Source: DASYCK01 sp036500205 (GTDB lineage: Bacteria > Myxococcota_A > Polyangia > Fen-1088). Taken from it: a stretch of 9,360 bases of DNA. The stretch spans positions 1 through 9,360 of the forward strand of contig DASYCK010000089.1 of the NCBI GenBank assembly GCA_036500205.1. Direction: 5' to 3'. Below the pieces are notes generated by a model. That model saw only the letters and a list, made by a program, of their open reading frames with translations. It did no database searches and was not told the origin of the DNA. The position numbers were made by a program, and so were the translations under genes. Shown one piece after another: positions 1-9,360 of the stretch (positions are counted from its first letter, which is position 1; each line of letters begins with the position of its first letter).

Positions 1-10
1 CTTCCGATCT
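1..10. other. Illumina adapter-like 10-mer at window edge
   Basis: The first ten bases, CTTCCGATCT, are identical to the 3' end of the standard Illumina sequencing adapter. A chance match of a given 10-mer at one fixed position is about one in a million, although many words would look notable. If it is residual adapter, this is a contig end and the Ser-Asp-Leu codons read through it are not genomic. The bases also translate without a stop in the kinase frame, so a natural origin is not excluded. Confidence 0.55.
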
Positions 11-1685
11 CGCCTTCAACGCCGCGCTGATCGCCGTTTTCACCGACATGACCTCGGCTCAGTCGGGGACGCTGCTGGCGCTCACGGTACCGGCCCTGCT
101 CTTGCCGATGGCCGTTTGGTATCGCTCGCTCATCCGGCGCACGCGGCCGATCGAGCGCTACCTCGACGCATCGGTCCGCCGGCCGCCGACGCGTGGTCCT
201 GCCCGCGAGGATCCGGAAGCCGTCGCCGCCTTCCGCGCGGCGCAGGGGCTCCCCTATCGGCTGGCCGGCTACCAGGCGCTGGCGGTGGCCTTCGCGGTGG
301 TCGCCGTGGTGGTCGCCGGCCGCCGGCTGTGCGGCTTCGACGCCTCGACGGCCGGCCGACTCCTGGGCGCGAGCGCGCTCATGCTGCTGGCGATGGCGCT
401 CTACGAGACGCTGTTCCTGCGCGATGTGCTCCGCCCGCTGCTCGGCCAGCTCGGCGCGCGCCACCGGCTACCGGTGGCCGAGATCCGCGCGCCGATCACG
501 CTGCGGGCCAAGCTGTTTCTCTTCTTCTCGAGCGTCACCATCTTCACTTCGGGCCTGGTGCTGCTGTTCGCGCTCTCGCCCCGCCACGCCACCGCGACGA
601 TGGTGGCGTCGATCCTCTTGGCCCTGGCGCTGGCCTTGGGGCTGGTCGCCTTCATCGTGCGGGACATGGTGACGCCGGTGGTGGCGCTGGAGGCGCGCTC
701 GGACGAGATGGCGCGCGGCGAGCTGGCCCGGCCGGTGCCGCCCGCCGGCGAGGCCGACGAGATCGGACGGCTGTCGTTCGCGTTCGAGGAGATGCGGCGC
801 GCGCTGCGCGACAAGCTGCGCTCGACCGAGTCGCTGAACATCGATCTCGAGCGAGAGGTGCGCCGCCGTACCGAGGTGCTCGAGCAGCGCAACCGCGAGC
901 TGCACGACGCGCTCGAGAAGCTGCGGCGCGCGCAGGACGATCTGATCCGCTCCGAGAAGCTCGCCTCCATGGGGCGCCTGGTCGCCGGGATCGCGCACGA
1001 GATCAACAACCCGGTGAACGCCGTCATCAACACGCTCGGTCCGCTCGAGGAGGCGCTGCAGACGATGGCCGCGGCCCCGAACCGCGAGGCGGCGGCGCGC
1101 GCGGCGACCGAGGCCGAGGAGATGCTGCGGGTGGTTCGGCGCGGCGCCGCGCGCAGCAAGGCCATCGTGCAGGCGCTGCACAACTATTCGCGCGGCGACG
1201 AGCAGCGTCCGCGTGAGCTCTCGATCGCCCGCAGCGTCGAGGACACGGTCGATCTCTTGCGCCACCACTTGCGCCACGTGCAGATCGACAAGCAAATCGA
1301 TCCGGACCTGCGCATCACCGGGTTCCCCGGGCAGATCGACCAGGTCTTCATGAACCTCATCACCAACGCCGCCCAGGCGGTCGGTGGGCGCGAGCAGGGC
1401 GGGACGGTTCGCATCGCCGCCGTGGCCCGCGACGCCGACGTCGAAATCACCGTCGCGGACGACGGTCCGGGGATCCCCCCCGAGATCATCGCGCGGATCT
1501 TCGACCCCTTCTTCACCACCAAGGACGTGGGCGAGGGCTCGGGGCTCGGACTCTCAATCGTCCACGGGATCGTCGATCGCCATGGCGGCCGCATCGAGGT
1601 CGCCAGCCAGGTCGGCGCGGGGACGACCTTCCGAATCACGCTGCCGCGCCGGCAGGCCGGCACGGACGCCGGCGCTTCCGCGTGA
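3..1685 (+). CDS. Membrane-bound sensor histidine kinase (HAMP, HisKA, HATPase), 5'-partial
   Basis: This is a two-component sensor kinase that would autophosphorylate on a histidine and pass the phosphate to a response regulator, most likely the one encoded next. The first ATG is at 48 (545 residues, numbering used here), but the frame is open to the left edge and no clear ribosome site precedes 48, so the real start is probably upstream. Hydrophobic segments lie at about 9-25, 75-91, 105-123, 156-176 and 183-204, with very short outer loops and basic inner loops; there is no sizeable periplasmic sensor domain. A HAMP domain (207-257) and a charged coiled coil (258-300) follow. The H-box has His317 in AHEINNP, the N-box Asn440 (NLITNAAQ), G1 is DDGPG (471-475), the F-box FDPFFTTK (485-492) and G2 GEGSGLGLS (495-503). 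All catalytic boxes are intact. There is no PAS or receiver domain. The TGA stop lies inside a 13-base palindrome. Family assignment is firm; its signal is unknown. Confidence 0.93.
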   Translation, partial: SDLAFNAALIAVFTDMTSAQSGTLLALTVPALLLPMAVWYRSLIRRTRPIERYLDASVRRPPTRGPAREDPEAVAAFRAAQGLPYRLAGYQALAVAFAVVAVVVAGRRLCGFDASTAGRLLGASALMLLAMALYETLFLRDVLRPLLGQLGARHRLPVAEIRAPITLRAKLFLFFSSVTIFTSGLVLLFALSPRHATATMVASILLALALALGLVAFIVRDMVTPVVALEARSDEMARGELARPVPPAGEADEIGRLSFAFEEMRRALRDKLRSTESLNIDLEREVRRRTEVLEQRNRELHDALEKLRRAQDDLIRSEKLASMGRLVAGIAHEINNPVNAVINTLGPLEEALQTMAAAPNREAAARAATEAEEMLRVVRRGAARSKAIVQALHNYSRGDEQRPRELSIARSVEDTVDLLRHHLRHVQIDKQIDPDLRITGFPGQIDQVFMNLITNAAQAVGGREQGGTVRIAAVARDADVEITVADDGPGIPPEIIARIFDPFFTTKDVGEGSGLGLSIVHGIVDRHGGRIEVASQVGAGTTFRITLPRRQAGTDAGASA

Positions 1686-1695
1686 CAAACTGGCA
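1683..1695. promoter_or_regulatory. Palindromic motif copy 1 (TGACA AAC TGGCA), candidate regulator site
   Basis: Thirteen bases with the pattern TGnCA, three bases, TGnCA, starting in the stop codon of the kinase. It matches the copy at 3261-3273 in 11 of 13 positions, and the two following bases (GG) also match. Palindromes of this size are typical of the Fis-type HTH dimers of NtrC-family regulators. The assignment as a binding site for the neighbouring regulator is inferred from position and recurrence. Confidence 0.4.
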
Positions 1696-1722
1696 GGCTA
1701 GCCGGAGAGGCTAAGCGCAAGT

Positions 1723-1735
1723 TGTCATATTGACA
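1723..1735. promoter_or_regulatory. Palindromic motif copy 2 (TGTCA TAT TGACA), candidate regulator site
   Basis: A perfect 5-base inverted repeat around a 3-base centre, with the same geometry as the copies at 1683 and 3261. Its centre (1729) is 40 bases from that of copy 1 (1689), close to four helical turns, which would suit cooperative binding of regulator dimers. It contains a TTGACA at 1730-1735 that looks like a sigma-70 -35 box but has no good -10 partner at 16-18 bases. Confidence 0.42.
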
Positions 1736-1740
1736 GGGTG

Positions 1741-1770
1741 TTGGCACCGTCAGCCAAATTGGCGTAAGAT
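1741..1770 (+). promoter_or_regulatory. Candidate sigma-70-like promoter for the response regulator
   Basis: TTGGCA at 1741-1746 (five of six to TTGACA) is followed after 18 bases by TAAGAT at 1765-1770 (TATAAT with two central changes, keeping T1, A2, A5 and T6). Transcription would start near 1777 and give a leader of about 73 bases to the ATG at 1850. The spacer of this promoter contains the GCCAAATTGGC palindrome, so a bound protein would block polymerase. The match is moderate and rests on sequence only. Confidence 0.33.
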
Positions 1771-1780
1771 GGCAGCCAAT
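1741..1780. repeat. Cluster of overlapping TTGGC/GCCAA inverted repeats
   Basis: Four alternating half-sites lie in 40 bases: TTGGC (1741-1745), GCCAA (1753-1757), TTGGC (1759-1763) and GCCAA (1775-1779). They form TTGGC-N7-GCCAA, the compact palindrome GCCAAATTGGC (1753-1763), and ATTGGC-N11-GCCAAT (1758-1780). The 11-base core at 1753-1763 is identical to the core of the 3261-3273 palindrome. This looks like an operator region next to the promoter candidate, and could alternatively fold as RNA hairpins. The repeats are directly visible; their role is inferred. Confidence 0.5.
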
Positions 1781-1834
1781 GGATTCAATGGGTTGTCATG
1801 TTTTCCAGAGGATGGCATCCCAGTTGAAGACGGC

Positions 1835-1840
1835 AAGGGG
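1835..1840 (+). promoter_or_regulatory. Ribosome binding site deciding the regulator start
   Basis: AAGGGG ends nine bases before the ATG at 1850, a normal spacing. The alternative ATG at 1841 directly abuts it and would be too close, and earlier starts (TTG 1730, ATG 1769) have no comparable site and add residues unlike a receiver-domain N-terminus. This supports 1850 as the start. Confidence 0.5.
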
Positions 1841-1849
1841 ATGGAGCTG

Positions 1850-3301
<1,452 letters not shown>

Positions 3302-3338
3302 CCCATCGAAGCCAAAGGGATTTGTACGGCTCGTCGGG

Positions 3339-3354
3339 TGGTCTCGGCGTTGCT
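3339..3354 (+). promoter_or_regulatory. Candidate sigma-54 (-24/-12) promoter of the gsp operon
   Basis: TGG at 3339-3341 and TTGCT at 3350-3354 place the key GG (3340-3341) and GC (3352-3353) exactly ten bases apart, as sigma-54 requires. The -12 element is a full match to TTGCW; the -24 element keeps TGG but has TC where CA is usual. Transcription would begin near 3365, twelve bases before the gspC ATG. The location behind an intact GAFTGA activator makes the match more credible, but one such match can occur by chance in GC-rich DNA. Confidence 0.42.
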
Positions 3355-3376
3355 TTGCAAGTGACGTCGAACCGGC

Positions 3377-4300
3377 ATGGAGACCCTGCTTCGCAAGTAC
3401 CTGTCGCTCGTCGATCTGGCGGTGATCGCGCTCTGCGCGATCTTTGGCGCCCGCGCGACGGCCACGGCGATCGAGGCTGGGTTCACGAGCGGCATCCCCA
3501 GCGCCAAGCATGCCCCCAGGCCGGCGGCCGCGCCGTCCTCGGCCACCGTCTACTCGAAGCAGGTCGAGGAGATCCTGAAGCGGAACATCTTCTGCTCGGC
3601 CTGTCCCCCGATCCTGGGCGGGCCGGCGGAGGCGACCGAGAAGGCGGGGCCGCCGCCGCTGCAGAAGACCAGCCTGCCGCTGAAGCTGTTCGCCATCATG
3701 TACGCCCCGACCGCCCCGGAGTGGTCGATGGCGATCATCCGCGACAACGACGACAAGTCGAGCGGTCCGTACGGCGTCGGCTCGAAGATCCGTGAGGCGA
3801 CCATCGATGAGATCGACGAGACACGCGTCTACCTGGACTTCGGAGGCGGCCGGCGCGAGTACCTGGAGCTGCTCGACACGCCGGCGCCGCCCCCCGGCAC
3901 TCCGGTCGCGGCCGCGCCCGCCGCGGGGCCCAAGGATCCGCTCACCGAGGCGCTGGACAAGGGGATCAAGAAGACCGGTCCCAACAGCTTCGAGGTCCAG
4001 CACTCCACCCTCGACTCGCTGCTCGGGAACATGGCGGTGCTCTCCAAGGCGGCGCGCATCGTCCCCGAGATGAAGGACGGCAAGTCGAACGGTTTCCGGT
4101 TGCTCAGCATCAAACCGGACGGTCCTTTCGGGAAGATTGGCTTGCAGAACGGCGACGTCATTTCTGCGATCAACGGCCTCGAGATGACCAGCCCGGACAA
4201 GGCGCTCGAGGTCTACACCAAGCTCAAGACGGCGAACCACCTCTCGGTCGGGCTCGAACGCAACGGCCAGAAGGTCACCATGGACTACAACATCCGATGA
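3377..4300 (+). CDS. gspC: Type II secretion system inner-membrane connector GspC
   Basis: GspC is anchored in the inner membrane and links the inner-membrane platform to the secretin GspD. The 307 residues show a short cytoplasmic N-terminus, one transmembrane helix at about 12-33, an Ala/Pro-rich linker, the NIF motif typical of GspC at 70-72, an HR domain at about 100-165 (the part that contacts GspD N0 in known systems) and a C-terminal PDZ domain at about 203-307 with the GLQNGDVISAINGLEM segment. The motif is followed by Cys73 and Cys76 (FCSACPP), a periplasmic pair. A Pro/Ala linker (about 168-185) separates HR from PDZ. An in-frame TGA at 3362 forces the start to lie downstream, and ATG 3377 is the only one that keeps the membrane helix. 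No clear ribosome site precedes it, and the predicted leader is only about 12 bases. The stop overlaps the gspD start (ATGA, 4297-4300), indicating coupled translation. HR-plus-PDZ order and context make the call strong. Confidence 0.93.
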   Translation: METLLRKYLSLVDLAVIALCAIFGARATATAIEAGFTSGIPSAKHAPRPAAAPSSATVYSKQVEEILKRNIFCSACPPILGGPAEATEKAGPPPLQKTSLPLKLFAIMYAPTAPEWSMAIIRDNDDKSSGPYGVGSKIREATIDEIDETRVYLDFGGGRREYLELLDTPAPPPGTPVAAAPAAGPKDPLTEALDKGIKKTGPNSFEVQHSTLDSLLGNMAVLSKAARIVPEMKDGKSNGFRLLSIKPDGPFGKIGLQNGDVISAINGLEMTSPDKALEVYTKLKTANHLSVGLERNGQKVTMDYNIR

Positions 4301-6891
4301 AAAACTCGACCCAAACGAAACAACGAACGATCGTCCTCGTCGCGGGCGCACTGATGCTGGTGCTGGCCGCCTCGCTGGCCGAGGCTGCCGTGGCCGAAGG
4401 CGCGGATCAGAAACCGGTCAGGGTCTCGGCCGGGGGGGCGCCGCCTTCGGTCAACATCCCGGCTCTGAGAAAACGCCGCGACCCGCCCGCAGCCGCTGCG
4501 GCCGCCGCCGCCAAGTCGCCCACCGGCGCGGCCTCCGACACCTCCGCCACGGGCCCGGCGATGATCGGCGAGAAGGAGTTCAACTCCTGCAAGAAGTTCC
4601 CGTCGGGCAAGCGGATCGTGAAATTGAACCTCAAGCCCGACACGGAGCTCGGCGACCTCATCTCCTGGATCTCCTCGATCACCTGCAAGCAGTTCCTGCT
4701 GCCCGGGACCATCCCCGCCAACAGCAAGAAGGTCACCATCGTCGCGCCCGAGCTGATCACGCCGGAGGAGGCCTACCGGCTTTTCCTTGGAGCGCTCGAC
4801 TCGGTCGGCCTGACGGTCCAACCGTCGGGGAAGGTGCTGCGCATCATCGAGACGGTGAAGGCCAAGTCGGCGCCCATCCCGCTCTACGGCGAGGACTCCG
4901 ACGTCCCCATGAACGAGAGCTACGTGACCCGCCTCATCCGGGTGGAGAACGCCGACCCCAACGAGGTCGCGCAGGTGCTCGGCCGCCTCAAGAGCGAGCA
5001 GGGGGACGTCATCGTCTACGCGCCGCAGGGGGCGCTGATCGTCACTGACCTCGCCTCGAACATCCAGCGCATGATGGCCATCCTCAGGCAGATCGATCAG
5101 CCGGGGACCGGCGAGAAGGTCTGGATCATCGGGGTCAAGAACACCTCGGCGATGGACATGGCCCAGAAGCTGGGGGAGATCTTCCAGGTCGCCAAGCTGG
5201 GCGGAAAGGGGGGGCAGACCACCAGCGCGCCACCGCCGGCCGCGAACGCGGCGCGCCCTAAGCCCGGCGATCTCACGGCCGAGATGATGATCTCCAAGAT
5301 CATCCCGGACGAACGATCGAATCAGCTGATCGTGATCGCCAACGAGAAGTCCTACGCGCGCCTGCTGACGCTGGTCAAGAAGCTGGACGTCCCGATCGAG
5401 GGGGGTGACGGCCGCATCCACGTCTACTACTGCGAGAACGCCAACTGCGACGAGCTGGCTCAGACCATCGGGTCGGTCACCGGGATCGCGGTCAGCGGCG
5501 TGACCGGGTCGCGCACGCGGCCGCGCACCTCGACCCCCACGCCGTCGCCGGGCGGCGTGGGCGGGCCCGGCCAGCCCCTCACGGGGCCGAACCTCCTGTT
5601 CGAGGGGGAGGTGCGGATGAACTTCGACCGCCCCACCAACGCGCTCATCATCGTCTCCTCGCTCAAGGACTACCAGGCCCTGCGGCGGGTGATCGAGCTG
5701 CTCGATTCGCCACGCAAGCAGGTGTTCGTGGAGGCGATGATCCTGGAGGTCACGCTGGACAAGGAGCGCGACCTCGGCGCCTCCTGGCACGGCATCAAGC
5801 CGCAGAACCTGTTCGGGCTCAGCGAGCCGTCGCTGATCGTGGGCGGGCTCAACCCCGCCAACACGCTACAGCCGACCAACGCGCTGGGCGACACGATGCT
5901 GGCCGGCATCCTCGGCCCGGTGCTGTCGCCGGCGGAAGCGCAGGGGCTCGGCACCGCCGCTACTTCCACCGTGGATATCCCGTCGTTCGGCGTGCTCATC
6001 AAGGCACTGCAGACCAACAGCGACGTCGACGTGCTGTCGAACCCGCACCTGCTCATCATGAACAACGAGGACGGCGAGATCTCCGTCGGGCAGAAGGTGC
6101 CGTTCCCGGTCAGCACGCTGGGGCTCAACCCCGCCGGCGGTGGGGCGGCCGGCGCGCTGGGCGGCCTCGGGTTCGGGGGCCTGTTCCCGCAGGTCCAGCG
6201 CGAGAACGTGGCGCTGGAGATCAAGCTGACCCCGCACGTCAACGAGCACGACGTCATCCGCATGGAGGTCGACGCCAAGGACTCCGAGCTGGCGCCGGGC
6301 GGCAGCCCGACGCTGGGACCCTCGACCTCCGAGCGGTCGGCGAAGACGGTCGTCGTCGCCAAGGATCAGCAGACGATCCTGATCGGCGGCTTGATGTCGG
6401 ACAAGATCATCAACAGCGTCACCAAGGTGCCGCTGCTCGGGGACATCCCCATCCTGGGGTTCTTCTTCCGCACCACCACCAAGCACATCGTGAAGACGAA
6501 CCTGATCATCGCGCTCACGCCGTACGTCATCAACGACCAGGCGGATCTGCGGCGCGTGCTGGAGAAGAAGATGCGCGAGCGGCGCGAGTTCGTGGAGCGC
6601 TTCGGCGGCGAGGATCGCCCCAGCCTCGAGGCGAACATCGACTATCGCCGCAAGCGTGGGATGCTCGAGGAGATCAACCGGGCGGCGAACGAGGTGGAGA
6701 AGGAAGAAGCGACGATGGAGAGGATCCGGCAGCAGGACCTGCAGGACGACTCCGGGCCGGTCGAGCTTCCGGTCGGGCCGGGCTCGGGGTCGATAGGTCC
6801 GGCCGTGCCGATCGGGCCCCCGACTGGCGGCGGCGGGCCGCCTCCACCCTCTGCACCACCAGCGCCGCCGGGACCCGCGCGGGTCCCCTGA
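4297..6891 (+). CDS. gspD: Type II secretion system outer-membrane secretin GspD
   Basis: GspD forms the multimeric outer-membrane channel through which folded substrates leave. The 864-residue precursor begins with a Sec signal peptide (basic start, hydrophobic 11-27, probable cleavage after AEA at 28-30; no lipobox). An Ala/Pro-rich linker with a run of eight Ala leads to N0 (about 103-185), N1 (209-268), N2 (275-366, with a low-complexity insertion near 298-327) and N3 (373-470, with a Ser/Thr/Pro/Gly insertion near 400-437). The secretin core (about 474-745) carries a Gly-rich gate-like stretch at 609-629 and the signature VPLLGDIPILGFFFR at 711-725. The C-terminal 115 residues are a charged helical stretch followed by a Pro/Gly-rich tail. 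At 864 residues it is longer than enterobacterial GspD (about 650-700), mainly through linkers and tail. The only cysteines in the protein are Cys98, Cys130, Cys379 and Cys384. The start overlaps gspC. The call is secure. Confidence 0.96.
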   Translation: MKNSTQTKQRTIVLVAGALMLVLAASLAEAAVAEGADQKPVRVSAGGAPPSVNIPALRKRRDPPAAAAAAAAKSPTGAASDTSATGPAMIGEKEFNSCKKFPSGKRIVKLNLKPDTELGDLISWISSITCKQFLLPGTIPANSKKVTIVAPELITPEEAYRLFLGALDSVGLTVQPSGKVLRIIETVKAKSAPIPLYGEDSDVPMNESYVTRLIRVENADPNEVAQVLGRLKSEQGDVIVYAPQGALIVTDLASNIQRMMAILRQIDQPGTGEKVWIIGVKNTSAMDMAQKLGEIFQVAKLGGKGGQTTSAPPPAANAARPKPGDLTAEMMISKIIPDERSNQLIVIANEKSYARLLTLVKKLDVPIEGGDGRIHVYYCENANCDELAQTIGSVTGIAVSGVTGSRTRPRTSTPTPSPGGVGGPGQPLTGPNLLFEGEVRMNFDRPTNALIIVSSLKDYQALRRVIELLDSPRKQVFVEAMILEVTLDKERDLGASWHGIKPQNLFGLSEPSLIVGGLNPANTLQPTNALGDTMLAGILGPVLSPAEAQGLGTAATSTVDIPSFGVLIKALQTNSDVDVLSNPHLLIMNNEDGEISVGQKVPFPVSTLGLNPAGGGAAGALGGLGFGGLFPQVQRENVALEIKLTPHVNEHDVIRMEVDAKDSELAPGGSPTLGPSTSERSAKTVVVAKDQQTILIGGLMSDKIINSVTKVPLLGDIPILGFFFRTTTKHIVKTNLIIALTPYVINDQADLRRVLEKKMRERREFVERFGGEDRPSLEANIDYRRKRGMLEEINRAANEVEKEEATMERIRQQDLQDDSGPVELPVGPGSGSIGPAVPIGPPTGGGGPPPPSAPPAPPGPARVP

Positions 6892-6904
6892 GGAGACACG
6901 CGCG

Positions 6905-8671
<1,767 letters not shown>

Positions 8672-8674
8672 GCG

Positions 8675-9360
8675 GTGCCGGTCTACAGCTGGAAGGGGCT
8701 CAACACCGCCGGCAAGTCGGTGACCGGGACCCGGGACGCCGACGGGCCCAAGGCGTTGCGCCAGAACCTGCGCAAGGACGGCGTCTTCATCACCGAGCAC
8801 CGAGAGGTGCTGACCGGCGGCAAGCAGGCGGCGGCGGGTCGGGGGGGCTCGAACGTTTCGGTCCTCAGACGCGAGATTGATTTCACGGCGATGCTGGAGC
8901 GGGTGCAGCCGGAGGAGGTGGCCGCCTTCACGCGTCAGCTCGCCACGCTGATCAAGGCCGGGATCCCGCTCGCCGAGTCGCTGGGGGCATTGGCTGAGCA
9001 GGGGGACAACAAGAAGCTCCAGCGGGTGCTGGCCGAAATTCGGCAGAAGGTGAACGAGGGGAGCTCGCTGGCCGACACGCTGACCGCGCACCCGACGATC
9101 TTCCCGGAGCTCTACACCAACATGGTTCGGTCGGGTGAGGCGGCCGGGAACCTGGACACGGTGCTGTCGCGGCTGGCCGACTTCCTCGACGCCGAGCACA
9201 CGTTGCGATCCAAGGTCTCGGGAGCGCTCACCTACCCGATCATCATGGTGGTGTTGGGAACGATCATCATGGGTGTGCTGATGGTGGTGGTCGTTCCCAA
9301 GATCACCTCGATCTTCCAGGACATGGGCAAGACGCTCCCCTGGAACACCCAGCTTCTGAT
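8675..9360 (+). CDS. gspF: Type II secretion system inner-membrane platform protein GspF, 3'-partial
   Basis: GspF is the polytopic inner-membrane protein on which GspE acts during pseudopilus assembly. Translation from GTG 8675 stays open to the right edge for 228 codons and begins MPVYSWKGLNTAGK, the characteristic N-terminus of GspF/PilC proteins. A basic, poorly ordered linker (about 46-75) precedes the first T2SSF domain (about 82-185), with AFTRQLATLIKAGIPLAESL at 84-103 and the MVRSGEAAGNLD segment near 150-161. The first transmembrane helix starts at about 189 after a TYP motif. About half of the usual 400-residue protein is present; the second T2SSF domain and remaining helices lie beyond the window. 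GGAG at 8665-8668 ends six bases before the GTG, and the gene starts three bases after the gspE stop. No in-frame ATG exists before residue 73, so the GTG start is well supported. PilC is the close relative; the operon decides for GspF. Confidence 0.93.
   Translation, partial: MPVYSWKGLNTAGKSVTGTRDADGPKALRQNLRKDGVFITEHREVLTGGKQAAAGRGGSNVSVLRREIDFTAMLERVQPEEVAAFTRQLATLIKAGIPLAESLGALAEQGDNKKLQRVLAEIRQKVNEGSSLADTLTAHPTIFPELYTNMVRSGEAAGNLDTVLSRLADFLDAEHTLRSKVSGALTYPIIMVVLGTIIMGVLMVVVVPKITSIFQDMGKTLPWNTQLL

Noticed and set aside
1697..1716. Hairpin GCTAGCC-GGAGA-GGCTA(A)GC after the kinase stop, possible terminator
   Set aside because: The stem is short with a bulged A and no T-run follows, so an intrinsic terminator is not supported.
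1730..1735. Perfect TTGACA as a sigma-70 -35 box
   Set aside because: No acceptable -10 hexamer lies 16-18 bases downstream (GCCAAA at 17), and the hexamer is part of the 1723-1735 palindrome.
1814..1828. TGGCAT...TTGAA, a second -24/-12-like match before the regulator
   Set aside because: Spacing is right and the -24 box is good, but the nearly invariant GC at -12 is GA, and the start would fall inside or next to the ribosome site (about 1838).
1730..1849. Longer N-terminus for the response regulator from TTG 1730 or ATG 1769
   Set aside because: The added residues (Trp/Cys/Asn-rich) do not resemble a receiver domain, the region is full of palindromes and promoter-like elements, and the good ribosome site AAGGGG supports 1850.
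3350..3360. Small inverted repeat TTGC-TTT-GCAA
   Set aside because: Only four-base arms, overlapping the -12 element; too short to separate from chance.
4285..5790. Long antisense open frame (501 codons) opposite gspD
   Set aside because: It lies fully over a securely identified secretin gene. Its translation is rich in Arg, Asp, His and Leu without any recognisable domain, as expected for the complement of GC-rich coding DNA.

Overview
The window is GC-rich (roughly two thirds G+C by eye), densely coding, and read entirely from the plus strand. Gene content and protein style point to a Gram-negative bacterium with a two-membrane envelope: a type II secretion (T2SS, general secretory pathway) operon sits directly behind a two-component system with a sigma-54-type response regulator. 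GC-rich codon use, Ala/Pro/Gly-rich linkers and GspC/GspD with long low-complexity insertions fit the Myxococcota / former Deltaproteobacteria best. This assignment is inference, not proven.

Layout. 1-1685: a membrane-bound sensor histidine kinase whose frame is open to the left edge, so its true N-terminus is probably missing. The first ten bases equal the 3' end of the common Illumina adapter, so this edge may be a contig end. 1686-1849: a 164-base spacer that is less GC-rich than its surroundings and crowded with inverted repeats; it holds a sigma-70-like promoter candidate. 1850-3301: an NtrC-family response regulator (receiver, AAA+ with intact GAFTGA, Fis-type HTH). 3302-3376: a short spacer with a -24/-12 promoter candidate. 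3377-9360: gspC, gspD, gspE and the first part of gspF, tightly packed (gspC/gspD overlap ATGA; gspD-gspE 13 bases apart; gspE-gspF 3 bases apart). gspF runs off the right edge, and gspG onward would be expected next.

How the parts may work together. The kinase probably phosphorylates the adjacent regulator at Asp58, which then works with sigma-54 RNA polymerase. A 13-base palindrome family (TGnCA, three bases, TGnCA) occurs at 1683-1695, 1723-1735 and 3261-3273, with a trimmed copy at 1753-1763. The 3261 copy lies inside the last codons of the regulator gene, about 98 bases before the predicted start of a sigma-54-like promoter in front of gspC. This is the usual position for an enhancer-type site. 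The simplest model is that the regulator activates the gsp operon from a site embedded in its own 3' end and controls its own gene from the spacer copies. The products GspC (inner-membrane connector), GspD (outer-membrane secretin), GspE (cytoplasmic ATPase) and GspF (inner-membrane platform) form the core of the machine that exports folded proteins across the outer membrane.

The protein families here are all known. The least ordinary points are the palindrome-based control circuit, paired cysteines in the periplasmic parts of GspC and GspD, degenerate tandem MshEN-like motifs in GspE, and the repeated membrane layout of the kinase. I saw no tRNA, rRNA, CRISPR or mobile element.
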